This document shows, one piece after another, positions 28,304 to 37,554 of a stretch of 64,000 nt of DNA. The position numbers and the translations under genes were made by a program. Location: positions 1-64,000 of the forward strand of contig JAIUOF010000006.1 in NCBI GenBank assembly GCA_020161355.1, written 5' to 3'. Source of the DNA: Bacteroidota bacterium. Its GTDB lineage: Bacteria > Bacteroidota > Bacteroidia > Cytophagales > Spirosomataceae. The notes beneath the pieces were generated by a model. The model was not told where the DNA came from. It did no database searches and saw only the letters and a list, made by a program, of their open reading frames with translations. The stretch's first letter is position 1; the number at the start of each line of letters is the position of its first letter.

Positions 28304-28759
28304 ATGCTAAATCTGGAATGTAAACCTTTCGAAGAATTAAGTACCGATGAGCTGTACAGAATCATGTGGCTACGGCAGGAAGTTTTTATTGTGGAGCAAA
28401 ACTGCGTTTTTTCTGATTTGGATTTCAAAGATCAGAAAGCCTGGCATTGTATGGCCAAAAAATCTGATGGTCAAATAGTGGCATATACCAGACTTTTTGA
28501 TGAAAACGACTACTACGAGGGATTTTTATCAATTGGAAGGGTGGTAGCTGCCCCTGCTGTAAGAAAAGAAGGTTACGGCAGGATAATATTTGGGTATTCA
28601 GTTAATAAAATTCAGGAATTGTTTGGTAACAAACCCATAAAAATAGGTGCACAGGCATATCTGGAACGGTTTTATGAATCTTTTGGATTTAAATCAATAT
28701 ACCAGGATTATATTGAAGATGGCATTGAGCATAAGTTGATGGTCAGAGAAGCGATTTGA
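28304..28759 (+). CDS. elaA: ElaA-family GNAT N-acetyltransferase
   Basis: 151 residues. GNAT fold with the ElaA signature IMWLRQEVFIVEQNC, FSDLDFKDQKAWH and the acetyl-CoA loop VVAAPAVRKEGYGRIIF, then AYLERFYESFGFK. Substrate of the family is not known with certainty. The ORF stops just at the first unit of a 16-bp tandem repeat. Confidence 0.92.
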   Translation: MLNLECKPFEELSTDELYRIMWLRQEVFIVEQNCVFSDLDFKDQKAWHCMAKKSDGQIVAYTRLFDENDYYEGFLSIGRVVAAPAVRKEGYGRIIFGYSVNKIQELFGNKPIKIGAQAYLERFYESFGFKSIYQDYIEDGIEHKLMVREAI

Positions 28760-28839
28760 TTGACGATTGATTCGATTTACGATTGATTCTATTGACGATT
28801 GATTCTATTGACGATTGATTCGGTTTTTGATTGATTATT
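28760..28839. repeat. 16-bp tandem repeat, about five units
   Basis: TTGACGATTGATTCGA, then TTTACGATTGATTCTA, TTGACGATTGATTCTA, TTGACGATTGATTCGG and a decayed TTTTTGATTGATTATT. Starts directly after the elaA stop codon. Confidence 0.9.
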
Positions 28840-28873
28840 GGGCTTTTTTTATTTATTAAGACCTTAAAGTAAA

Positions 28874-30496
28874 TCAGTTGACTTTTACGGCTTTCTGTAT
28901 CTTTCTTATACCCAAATTGGATAGCACCTCAACAAGGAATACATTTCCTACCTCCGAAATATGCTCAAATTCAATCTCATTTTTACCTTTGGCCAACATC
29001 ACCTTTCTTTCCTTAATATGCCTTCCGTCGGCAGTAGTCAAATTAACTCTAACCTCCTGATTTTCATCAGAATCTATTAAAATATGAAGTTTCTCTAAAA
29101 AAGGATTGGGAGTTACTTTAAAAGATATTGACTCTACGGATGGTTCAGTACTTAAAGTTACAAATTCTTTCGGCATATTTTGATCAAGCCATCTCAAACG
29201 GTTTCTAAGCCAGGTTTTGAGTTCATTTACTTCTCCCAGCCAGGTGGTTTGTACAGGCTGAGGATTGGGCCAAACATACTGACCCAGAATATTCCATTTC
29301 TGAAAATTCCTTGCTTGTGCTTCGTTGAGCTCCTTTGCGAATCCATCGATTTCTGCCATCAGATGATCTTCATGCAAAATGCCACCGGATTTTCTTGCCT
29401 CAAAATATTGCGTTCTGAGCTCCGCGATAAAATAGGGGTCGTTCATCATGCGGTCCCAGAAGCCCGGAACCTGCCAGAAATCGCCGGAACAAATATCATT
29501 AAAGCCATAGGCCCACAAATCATATCGGTTTCCCAGACAATAGTCGGCATTTCCATAGCTGATGTCATAGTCCCAGGGTGGCCCGGCTACCAGTTTGGGG
29601 TTTTTAGAGTCTTTATCTTTATAGAAATAGGAGCTTATTCTGTAGCCATCAATATTTCTGGATACTTCATTGACGATAAACATTTTAACAAACGAACTCA
29701 TGTCAATATATTTCTGATAACCTTGCTCGGGATCTTTGTAGTTAGGTCCATATACAGCCTCCTCAAACTTCCGAACTACGCCCATGATGTAACTTTTCTG
29801 AGTGCTGTTGATGGTTTTGGGTAAATGATAAAAATACTCAGCCCTTTTGCCGTATTTATTGGAATAATTGGAAACAAAACTCCCCAAATTGTTCCCTGTC
29901 GATTTGTCGATTTTGATTATATATCCTCCTGTGAGTTCATCTCCGCTTAAGTCTGTTTCTTTAAGGTTGGCAATGTCAACCCGGTCATTATCAACCTTGA
30001 TTTTCTCCATCAAAACATACACCCCCTGATATGACCCGTTAATCACTACTTCCACATATCTTGTGCGACTGGCATACATCCCAAATTGCCGGGAAATACT
30101 CATACTTAACACGTTGTGCATCAGACTTTTTTCATTATAAGATGCAAACAGAATCCAGTCTGATTCTTTTGGAAGACCACAAAGAGCTATGGGATTATTT
30201 TCCCCCTTTTCATTTCTAAGTTCAAAGCCATATGGTTTTTTAGGGAAAGATTGTGAACTGGAACCGCGGTATTCAAACCCGGCGTAAGAATCATAATGAA
30301 ATACCTTATCTGTTAGACTGTTGATTTTCCCTTCACCATTATAGACCACTTTGAGTTTAACATTGGTTTTGGGTTCATCAACGATGGCTTTTCCTTCGGT
30401 ATCAATGATAAATATGGGTAAATTAGTGGTGGAAAGCTGTGCTTTTGCCTGGAAAAAGGTAAACAAAAATAATATTAATGTATTTTTAAAACTCAT
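28874..30496 (-). CDS. CotH-type kinase-fold protein with T9SS sorting domain
   Basis: 540 residues. Signal peptide (1-19, ending FFQAKA), then a CotH domain: the nucleotide-region FEYRGSSSQSFPKKPYGFEL, VYVLMEKIKVDNDRVDI, FIVNEVSRNIDGYRIS and the acidic LVAGPPWDYDISYGNADYC. In spore-formers CotH phosphorylates coat proteins; in Bacteroidota the role is unknown. The last 85 residues (VTPNPFLEKLHILIDS ... VFLVEVLSNLGIRKIQKAVKV) are a type A T9SS C-terminal domain, so the protein is exported across the outer membrane. Monocistronic. Confidence 0.93.
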   Translation of the reverse strand: MSFKNTLILFLFTFFQAKAQLSTTNLPIFIIDTEGKAIVDEPKTNVKLKVVYNGEGKINSLTDKVFHYDSYAGFEYRGSSSQSFPKKPYGFELRNEKGENNPIALCGLPKESDWILFASYNEKSLMHNVLSMSISRQFGMYASRTRYVEVVINGSYQGVYVLMEKIKVDNDRVDIANLKETDLSGDELTGGYIIKIDKSTGNNLGSFVSNYSNKYGKRAEYFYHLPKTINSTQKSYIMGVVRKFEEAVYGPNYKDPEQGYQKYIDMSSFVKMFIVNEVSRNIDGYRISSYFYKDKDSKNPKLVAGPPWDYDISYGNADYCLGNRYDLWAYGFNDICSGDFWQVPGFWDRMMNDPYFIAELRTQYFEARKSGGILHEDHLMAEIDGFAKELNEAQARNFQKWNILGQYVWPNPQPVQTTWLGEVNELKTWLRNRLRWLDQNMPKEFVTLSTEPSVESISFKVTPNPFLEKLHILIDSDENQEVRVNLTTADGRHIKERKVMLAKGKNEIEFEHISEVGNVFLVEVLSNLGIRKIQKAVKVN

Positions 30497-30545
30497 ATTG
30501 GTTATTTAAAGAAAGGTCTGGCTTAATTTTTTCGAAATCTACGGT

Positions 30546-31097
30546 TTAAAGACTACTATTCTTTTCGCGGCTATTTTTATACATCTTTGCTGCATAGAAA
30601 AGAACCACCCCAAATGCTATTACCCCTAAAAATAAACCCAGAAAATTGAGTACGTCTTTAACAACAGCCAAAATCACAATGGCAACCAAAAACAAAGTCG
30701 GAACCTCATTAAGAAGTCTGAAATAAAATGAGGATTTACTGGTATCGCCCGATTCCAGTTTTTTTATAACCTGCTTACAATAAAAATGATAGACAGTGAG
30801 TAAAATTAACAAAACGAGCTTAACCCATATCCAGCTCTGTTGGAAAAGACTGGGAACGCTCACCAACATTAAGGTACCAAACAACCAGGTAATCACCATT
30901 GCAGGAGTGGTAATAATCTTATAAACCCTCCATTGCATGAGTGTAAATTGTTTTTTCCAGTCTTCTCTTATGCTTGCCGGCTTATCTTCTGCTTCTGCAT
31001 GATATACAAACATACGCACCAGATAGAACAACCCTGCAAACCAACTTACAAATCCAATTATATGAAAAGCTTTAAAAAAAGAGTAAAATTCGATCAT
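30546..31097 (-). CDS. hemJ: HemJ-type protoporphyrinogen IX oxidase
   Basis: 183 residues, integral membrane protein with about five helices. HemJ oxidises protoporphyrinogen IX to protoporphyrin IX in haem synthesis. The conserved N-terminus SFFKAFHIIGFVSWFAGLFY has the essential His12; LVRMFVYHAEAED, QFTLMQWRVYKIITTPAM and LRLLNEVPTLFLVAIV-type segments match the family (here FYFRLLNEVPTLFL). Length within the normal range. Divergent from the PorE-like gene. Confidence 0.93.
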   Translation of the reverse strand: MIEFYSFFKAFHIIGFVSWFAGLFYLVRMFVYHAEAEDKPASIREDWKKQFTLMQWRVYKIITTPAMVITWLFGTLMLVSVPSLFQQSWIWVKLVLLILLTVYHFYCKQVIKKLESGDTSKSSFYFRLLNEVPTLFLVAIVILAVVKDVLNFLGLFLGVIAFGVVLFYAAKMYKNSREKNSSL

Positions 31098-31223
31098 CTG
31101 ATTATTTTTGCTAATGAAAACCCAAAAATAAAGACAATTTTCTATCGTTTTAAGTTTGATATCGACTTAAAATAATCTGGATTAGTTTTTGTTTTATCAA
31201 ATACCAACAAATACCACTTTGTG

Positions 31224-33098
31224 ATGAAGTTTCTCAATCGTTTACTGTTTTTGTTTTTCTTATTTTCCAACCAAATCTTTGCTCAGGACAAAAAAGCCCT
31301 GCAATTTTTCGAAAAAGGAAAGAAAGATTTCATGGAGCGGAACTATGAGTCGGCAGTAAACAATTTCAACAAATACTTTGAGAAAGATTCCAGTCTTCAG
31401 GAAGCCCATTTCAGGATGGGTCAGATTTATGAATCTTACAAAAATCAGCCAAAAGCTACTTTTTTCTATAAAAATACCGTTGCCAAAGATTCAGCCAAAG
31501 TGAATTTTGTGCAGGCATATACGTATCTGGGCTCTCGAGCACTGGAAAAACATGAATTTGAAGATGCTAAAAAGTACCTGACAGTTTCTCTGCAAAACAC
31601 CAACAAAAATTCGATAATCTACCAACAATTGCTCAAACAACTCAAATCTGTTGAATTCGGCCTCGAGGCCATTGCTCATCCACTCAATATAAAACCCGAG
31701 CCTATTGAGCCCATAATTAACTTTAAAGACAAGCAATATTTCCCTGTACTAACTGCCGACAATCAAACTATTATTTTTACTGCCCGTGGCAATGAGGAAG
31801 ACGAAAATATTTATTTTTCAGTCAAAAAAAATGAAACCTGGACTGCTCCAAAAAGCATAGCTTCAGAGATAAATACACCTTATAATGAAGGTACCTGCAG
31901 TATTTCGGCTGATGGCAAAATCATGGTTTTTACTTCCTGCGAAGGACGTGAAGGATTTGGAAGCTGTGATTTATTCATCACCAAAAGAGAAGGAGACCAA
32001 TGGTCAACGCCTAAAAACCTGGGTGAAAACGTAAATTCAAAATTCTGGGATTCACAACCCAGTTTGTCTTCCGATGGCTCCAAATTGTTTTTTTCGTCGG
32101 AAAGGCCTTTTGGTCAGGGGAAAAAGGATATCTGGATGAGCCAGCAGGATGAAAACGGGCATTGGATGAAAGCCATTAATCTGGGTCCGGGAATAAACAC
32201 CAATCTCGATGAGGTTTCACCGTTTATCCATGCCAACGGCTTTTCGTTGTTTTATTCGAGCAATGGTAAACCCGGACTGGGAAAATTTGACATTTACCTG
32301 ACCACCATCAAAAACCTGAAAAGCCTGGAGTCTGTCAATTTAGGATATCCGATTAACACGCCAGATGACGAACTCTCCCTTTTTATTACCGCCGATGGGC
32401 AATCAGCGTATTATTCAGTGGACAAAGACAACAGTGTCAAACTTTTTAAATTTACGATTCCGGTAGAGTTGTCAGATAAAATTGACCGGACTTTCTACTT
32501 AAAAGGCTATGTTTTAGACCAAAAGACCCAGAAGCCGCTTTACTCGAGTATTGAACTTGTCAATACGGTTACCGGCCAAAAAGTATCTAAATTTCTTTCT
32601 GACCCCATTACCGGTGATTATATGGTGATTTTGCCGGGCGATGGGGAATATGTGATGTATGTGGAAACTCCAAATTATTTTTTTAAAAGTGTAAAATTTG
32701 ACTTTTCAAGAAAGACTTCTTCCAATCAGCTGGATATTCATATGCAAAAAATTGAAAAAGATGCAATAGAAGTACTCCAGAATATATTTTTTGATAGTGG
32801 AAGCTCGATTTTAAGAAAAGAATCAGACATAGAATTGAATAAACTGAAAGATATTTTATCCAAAAATCAAACCTTAAAAGTAGAGATTTCGGGGCACACA
32901 GATGATGTCGGCAACGACGCTTTTAATCTTGATCTATCTAAAAAAAGAGCCAATTCTGTAGTTGATTTTCTGGTAAACGCAGGCATTGGAAAAGAAAGAA
33001 TCAACGCAAAAGGGTTTGGAGAAACGCTTCCAAAAGTCAAAAACGATTCGGAGGAGAACAGGCAGCTTAACCGCAGAATTGAACTTAAATTTTTGTAA
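31224..33098 (+). CDS. PorE-like OmpA-family outer membrane protein (TPR, propeller, OmpA)
   Basis: 624 residues from ATG at 31224 (a GTG lies one codon upstream). Signal peptide (ends SNQIFAQ), TPR repeats (about 25-140), a PD40/WD40-like propeller (about 150-410, blades with SADGKIMVFTS, SSDGSKLFFSS, ANGFSLFYSSNG), a carboxypeptidase-regulatory-like domain (about 430-510) and a C-terminal OmpA peptidoglycan-binding domain (FFDSGSSIL ... GHTDDVGND ... LSKKRANSVVDFL ... NRRIELKF). This domain order is that of PorE, which anchors the T9SS to peptidoglycan; many Bacteroidota have paralogues, so the exact role is inference. Confidence 0.9.
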   Translation: MKFLNRLLFLFFLFSNQIFAQDKKALQFFEKGKKDFMERNYESAVNNFNKYFEKDSSLQEAHFRMGQIYESYKNQPKATFFYKNTVAKDSAKVNFVQAYTYLGSRALEKHEFEDAKKYLTVSLQNTNKNSIIYQQLLKQLKSVEFGLEAIAHPLNIKPEPIEPIINFKDKQYFPVLTADNQTIIFTARGNEEDENIYFSVKKNETWTAPKSIASEINTPYNEGTCSISADGKIMVFTSCEGREGFGSCDLFITKREGDQWSTPKNLGENVNSKFWDSQPSLSSDGSKLFFSSERPFGQGKKDIWMSQQDENGHWMKAINLGPGINTNLDEVSPFIHANGFSLFYSSNGKPGLGKFDIYLTTIKNLKSLESVNLGYPINTPDDELSLFITADGQSAYYSVDKDNSVKLFKFTIPVELSDKIDRTFYLKGYVLDQKTQKPLYSSIELVNTVTGQKVSKFLSDPITGDYMVILPGDGEYVMYVETPNYFFKSVKFDFSRKTSSNQLDIHMQKIEKDAIEVLQNIFFDSGSSILRKESDIELNKLKDILSKNQTLKVEISGHTDDVGNDAFNLDLSKKRANSVVDFLVNAGIGKERINAKGFGETLPKVKNDSEENRQLNRRIELKFL

Positions 33099-33221
33099 AA
33101 CTCATTTTACAAAAAAAAGAAACTAAAAGCTGAATTGTAACATTTGTCATGGAATTCAGGCTTAAAATTCTGAACTTTGTGACCAGATTTTTGATTTAAT
33201 TAGAAAGAACAATAAAGTATA

Positions 33222-34157
33222 ATGACGCAAGAAAACGTAGAACTTTTAATATTGGGTTCGGGCCCTGCAGGTTACACCGCTGCTATTTATGCCGGAAGAG
33301 CTGGCTTGAAACCTGTAATGTATCAGGGAATGCAACCCGGAGGACAATTGACAATCACCAATGACGTTGAAAATTTCCCGGGTTACCCGGACGGCGTCCA
33401 GGGACCTCAGATGATGGAGGACCTGCAAAAACAAGCTGAAAGATTTGGTTTAGACAACAGATATGGCATGGCTACTTCGGTAGATTTTTCTACTCCTCTT
33501 GCCCATAAAGTAATCGTTGATGAGACACACGAAATAACCGCCAAAGCGGTAATCATTGCTACAGGTGCATCGGCCAAATGGCTTGGGCTGGAGTCAGAAC
33601 AAAGACTTAACGGCATGGGTGTATCGGCTTGTGCAGTGTGTGACGGATTCTTCTACAGAGGTAAAGATGTGGCTATTGTAGGTGCCGGAGACACCGCTTG
33701 TGAGGAGGCTCATTATTTGTCGAAACTTTGTAAAAAAGTAACCATGCTGGTACGTCGTGATGAATTCAGGGCTTCGACCATCATGCAGGAAAGAGTAAAA
33801 AATACGCCGAATATTGAGATACTATTCAATACTGAAACTGAGGAAGTATTGGGAGATAATGGCGTAACTGGTGTAAGAGTGAGAAATAAAGTTACAGGTG
33901 AAACCAAAGAAATCGCCCTGGATGGATTCTTTGTAGCCATTGGTCACCAACCCAACACCGATATTTTCAAAGGTTATCTTGACATGGATGATGCAGGATA
34001 TCTGATCGTAGAAAAAGGAAGCTCAAGAACAAATATCCCTGGGGTATTTGCCAGTGGTGATGCTCAGGACAAAATATACCGTCAGGCAATTACAGCTGCG
34101 GGTTCGGGCTGTATGGCAGCCCTTGACGCCGAAAGATATTTAGGGGAATTTCATTAA
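33222..34157 (+). CDS. trxB: Thioredoxin-disulfide reductase
   Basis: 311 residues. FAD/NADPH enzyme that keeps thioredoxin reduced. FAD motif GSGPAG (12-17), redox-active CAVC (137-140), NADPH motif GAGDTACEEA, and the C-terminal ASGDAQDKIYRQAITAAGSG FAD segment. Full length, ATG at 33222. Monocistronic, followed by a bidirectional terminator. Confidence 0.98.
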   Translation: MTQENVELLILGSGPAGYTAAIYAGRAGLKPVMYQGMQPGGQLTITNDVENFPGYPDGVQGPQMMEDLQKQAERFGLDNRYGMATSVDFSTPLAHKVIVDETHEITAKAVIIATGASAKWLGLESEQRLNGMGVSACAVCDGFFYRGKDVAIVGAGDTACEEAHYLSKLCKKVTMLVRRDEFRASTIMQERVKNTPNIEILFNTETEEVLGDNGVTGVRVRNKVTGETKEIALDGFFVAIGHQPNTDIFKGYLDMDDAGYLIVEKGSSRTNIPGVFASGDAQDKIYRQAITAAGSGCMAALDAERYLGEFH

Positions 34158-34177
34158 GTACTAAAACAGTACAAACC

Positions 34178-34214
34178 AAAAGGGTGGCAGGTCTATGATT
34201 TGTCACCTTTTTTT
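34178..34214. terminator. Bidirectional terminator between trxB and the ThuA-like gene
   Basis: AGGGTGGCA ... TGTCACC stem followed by seven T residues on the plus strand; a short A-run upstream serves the opposite direction. Confidence 0.75.
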
Positions 34215-35736
34215 ATTTTATTTCCAGCGTTTCATTATTGCTAAACACCTTCCCAGACAAAGAAATAGCTTTTAGCCTTACCTCCAATTTAGATTTCCTT
34301 TTTTGAGATACGCTGATATTTTGTCCAGTGAATTCTCTTCCATTGATTTCCCATTTGTATTTTACCTGAGAATCAGGATTTTTAACCTTCAAGGTTATTT
34401 TTGCCTGCCCATTTTTTTGAGGAATGGAGGCATATTCAAATTCGGGCTTCTGCATAAATTTCCCGTCTTTATTGTATTCGATGATCTTAACCCAATCATC
34501 TACAGCCAGATACATCACCCCGAATGATGAAAAGGCCAGAGAAATCAAATTTTCTCCCGGGAAATTAAGGACAAACGGCTCAGTTGAAATCAATTCATCA
34601 TTTTCGGAATAGGTATCTACAGAGAGACTGTTTTCTGAATTTAAGTAAATTCTTTTCCCAAAATAATATTCAGGAAATGAGAAATGAGTTAAGGAAGATG
34701 TATCGGGTTTTACAAAAAATGAACTGAATACAGGTAAGGTGGATGAAGATTGAAAATCTTCCCAATTTAGCTGCAGGTCAAGCTTTAATTTTTTGGCAAA
34801 AAAAGCATTGGAGGAGTCACGAAAATAGGCATAAAGGCTTTGATTTACTGAAAATTCGGGATCTGCACTAAGGCCAAGAGCCTCTCCTATTCCATGTGTA
34901 ATTCCCAAATTCCTGATTTCTGCATCATTAATATCATAAATAAAAATACTATCATTTCTTCCAATCAGCAAAAGCTTTTCATGAGGCAACATCAGGAGTT
35001 TTTTTAATCTCGCAGGAGTTTTTAACAGCGTATCGGTGTGAAACTGAATTTCATCGGGAAGCGTCAATTCCACTTTTTCAGCAATATTTTGGGCATTTAA
35101 AACACTTTTTATTCCGCCCAAAAAGTGCATTCTGAAATTTTGATTGTCAAGATTTAATGTATCAGGCGAAAAAGTCGTAACAAATATTTTAGATTTTTTA
35201 TCTGTCTTTCCTGTCCACGCCAGATTATTTCCAGAAAAATCCATCAAAACCGGGGTCAGATTTTTTGCAGGGTTAATACCAGTGAGTTGGGTGTTGTTTA
35301 GCGACCAAATGGGCAAAAGTTCGGTTTGCCCTATGGATTTAAGGGTAATAATTTCACCCGAAAATATCTCAATGGGTTTCTTTCTTTTTACGCCTAAAAT
35401 ACTTTCAAGCCAATTCCATCGGTATTTTTCTTTTATTGACGGCCCGCAAGCCATCAAGCCTCCACCACTATTCAAAAAATTAAGAATCAAGTTGTTTTGT
35501 CTGATATCCAAAACATTGTCGTCAAAATCTAATAAAAGTATAGCTCCTTTTCCATTAATATTTTCGGTAGTGATTTTATTAGAAAATTGAAAAGTGAGGT
35601 TAAACTGAGAAGCATAAAAATTAAGCTTTTCTTGTATTGTTGGCTGGCTGGTTGCTTCAAGTACCAAAACAGCGTTGGATTGTGCATTCACATAAAAACA
35701 CCCAAAAAACAACAAGCATGTCAGCCACTTTTTCAT
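34213..35736 (-). CDS. Secreted ThuA-like protein of unknown function
   Basis: 507 residues with a signal peptide (MKKWLTCLLFFGCFYVNA). Residues about 20-130 look like a class-I amidotransferase/ThuA-type fold (GAILLLDFDDNVLDIRQNN, LNFLNSGGGLMACGPSIKE). The middle is beta-rich and propeller-like with a calcium-free look; the C-terminal 90 residues (VKYKWEINGREFTGQNISVS) resemble a PKD or Ig-like fold. No catalytic residues are identifiable. Third gene of an overlapping trio: its ATG overlaps the miaA stop by four bases. Domain assignment is tentative. Confidence 0.55.
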   Translation of the reverse strand: MKKWLTCLLFFGCFYVNAQSNAVLVLEATSQPTIQEKLNFYASQFNLTFQFSNKITTENINGKGAILLLDFDDNVLDIRQNNLILNFLNSGGGLMACGPSIKEKYRWNWLESILGVKRKKPIEIFSGEIITLKSIGQTELLPIWSLNNTQLTGINPAKNLTPVLMDFSGNNLAWTGKTDKKSKIFVTTFSPDTLNLDNQNFRMHFLGGIKSVLNAQNIAEKVELTLPDEIQFHTDTLLKTPARLKKLLMLPHEKLLLIGRNDSIFIYDINDAEIRNLGITHGIGEALGLSADPEFSVNQSLYAYFRDSSNAFFAKKLKLDLQLNWEDFQSSSTLPVFSSFFVKPDTSSLTHFSFPEYYFGKRIYLNSENSLSVDTYSENDELISTEPFVLNFPGENLISLAFSSFGVMYLAVDDWVKIIEYNKDGKFMQKPEFEYASIPQKNGQAKITLKVKNPDSQVKYKWEINGREFTGQNISVSQKRKSKLEVRLKAISLSGKVFSNNETLEIK

Positions 35737-36656
35737 ATTTCTTCTCTGATTATCTTCAACTTTTCTTCGGTTGAAAGCTCAAATGGTAGCCAATTTATTG
35801 AAACCCCATTTTTTTCCATACTACGAAAAAAAGTCATCTGCCTTTTTGCAAAACGGTGAATTTCGGTTTCAAGTTTGGTTTGCATTTCCTCAAAGGAAAG
35901 TAATTTTTGCAAATACAAAGACAAGTATTTGTATTCCAGCCCATAATATTGCAAAGTTTCATGAGAAATCCCCTTTTCAAGTAATTTTTCTATTTCTGCT
36001 ATCAGACCTTCATTTTCTATCCGGTGTTTAAGTCTTTCTGATATTTTTTTACGTCTAACCTCAATCGGTGGGTTTAGCCCAAATACCTTGAAACGGTATT
36101 TTGACTCCTTAATTTTGAATTTAAAATCAGGATTTTTTGAAATATAATCGGCAATTTCAATTCCTCTGATAAGTCTTTTGGCTGTGGACTGATCAATATT
36201 TAAATCTTGATTATAAGCGAGATACAAAAATCTGAGCTGTGGTAAAGAAATTTTTTCCAGTTTCATTCGCAACTCAGGATTTTCCGGTACGCTGGTGTAT
36301 TCTTTTTCAGACAAAATACTGCTCAGATACATTCCTGTGCCTCCACAGACAACTGGCAGGCTATTTTCATTCAAAATCTTTTCGACAGCAATTGGAAAAT
36401 CTTCTTGAAACCTCGCCAGATTATATTTTTCGCCGGCATCAAGGATATCTATCAGGTGATAAGGGATATTTTCCCCATTCAAATTATATTCTTTCAGGTC
36501 TTTTCCGGTACCAATATCCATACCCCGATACACCTGCCTGCTATCTACACTTACGATTTGCCCGCCAATTTTCCCGGCAAGGCTCACCGCTAAGCTTGTT
36601 TTTCCTGAAGCCGTGGGTCCAAGTATTATCGGAATATTTTTACTGTTGTAATCCAT
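35733..36656 (-). CDS. miaA: tRNA dimethylallyltransferase
   Basis: 307 residues. Adds the dimethylallyl group to A37 of UNN-decoding tRNAs. P-loop GPTASGKT (13-20), VSVDSRQVYRGMDIGTGK, YHLIDILDAGEKYNLARF, and VVCGGTGMYLSSIL are family hallmarks. Full length. It overlaps the upstream endonuclease-like gene by 17 bp and the downstream ThuA-like gene by four, so the three form one unit. Confidence 0.97.
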   Translation of the reverse strand: MDYNSKNIPIILGPTASGKTSLAVSLAGKIGGQIVSVDSRQVYRGMDIGTGKDLKEYNLNGENIPYHLIDILDAGEKYNLARFQEDFPIAVEKILNENSLPVVCGGTGMYLSSILSEKEYTSVPENPELRMKLEKISLPQLRFLYLAYNQDLNIDQSTAKRLIRGIEIADYISKNPDFKFKIKESKYRFKVFGLNPPIEVRRKKISERLKHRIENEGLIAEIEKLLEKGISHETLQYYGLEYKYLSLYLQKLLSFEEMQTKLETEIHRFAKRQMTFFRSMEKNGVSINWLPFELSTEEKLKIIREEI

Positions 36657-37344
36657 TTTTGATAAATTTCAAACTCCCGGAATTATACACATCGAAGGCT
36701 TCCTCACCTGTGACCGTTATTCTCTCATAATGGCTACCAATTTTGTAATAAACCGGTTGTGTTTTTTCAATAAATTCAAAGCCCATTTTCTTAAAATTCT
36801 GTCCATCAGACCAATCTGCATCCACGTAAGTCATAATGTTTCCGGGATTTTTTTCATTCACAAAAAAACGCATCAATTTCGTAAACCCACCGATCACATT
36901 TAAATTGGTCAAAGTACCAAATCTTACCAATTCGAATGAATTAACAATTTCATTACCAATATAATACTTTTTTCCGGCAGTAAAAGTCATTACTGCGACC
37001 AACAATTCTCTCTGATTATCAAACACATAACCTTTTGACAGCAACAACCTGAAATATCTCTGTGGTAAAAATAAACCATATTTCAATTTAGCTCCAGCTG
37101 ACTTCTGAAGGTGGTTTTTATTTAAAAATGCTTCAGATTCTGATTGATTGATCCTTCTCACCTCACAAACTCTTGCAGGTAAGGTAGGGTTTAAATCAAA
37201 TCGAGATTCAAGTCTGGATTTTACTATTTCTGGAGCACCCAGCCACTGATCCTCCCAAACACGAAGTGTATTTTCTTCAAAAAAAACTTTAGATCCCACT
37301 TTCAAATACCGAATTTTGAAGTCAAAAGCAGGCAAAAGCCACAA
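36640..37344 (-). CDS. Possible phage-type endonuclease-like / GNAT-like protein, start uncertain
   Basis: 234 residues from TTG at 37344, the only standard start codon available. The segment RVWEDQWLGAPEIVKSRLES followed by INQSESEAFLNKNHLQKSAG, KYGLFL, LVAVMTF, FELVRFG and DADWSDGQNFKKMGFEFIE resembles a family found in phages (often named Hef-like homing endonucleases), where a nuclease-like N-terminus precedes a GNAT-like C-terminal domain. The frame stays open for another 173 nt upstream (to a TAG at 37516-37518) and reads protein-like (SESIYNHPNQSFGAYIAEL) but has no ATG, GTG or TTG. It may use a rare start such as ATT or be 5'-truncated. It overlaps miaA. Confidence 0.5.
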   Translation of the reverse strand: MWLLPAFDFKIRYLKVGSKVFFEENTLRVWEDQWLGAPEIVKSRLESRFDLNPTLPARVCEVRRINQSESEAFLNKNHLQKSAGAKLKYGLFLPQRYFRLLLSKGYVFDNQRELLVAVMTFTAGKKYYIGNEIVNSFELVRFGTLTNLNVIGGFTKLMRFFVNEKNPGNIMTYVDADWSDGQNFKKMGFEFIEKTQPVYYKIGSHYERITVTGEEAFDVYNSGSLKFIKNGLQQ

Positions 37345-37554
37345 TCCGGGTTCAATTTCAATCCATGACTGGCTCAGGCGTAATTGAAGCTCAGCAATAT
37401 AAGCTCCGAAGGACTGATTCGGGTGATTATAGATAGATTCGGAAATTTTGTAAAATTTTTTACCAAAAATAATCGTTAAGGTATAAAAACTGGCAATATT
37501 ATTGGAATAAATATACTAATAGAACTTGTTATAATTTAAAAATCAAATACTTAT

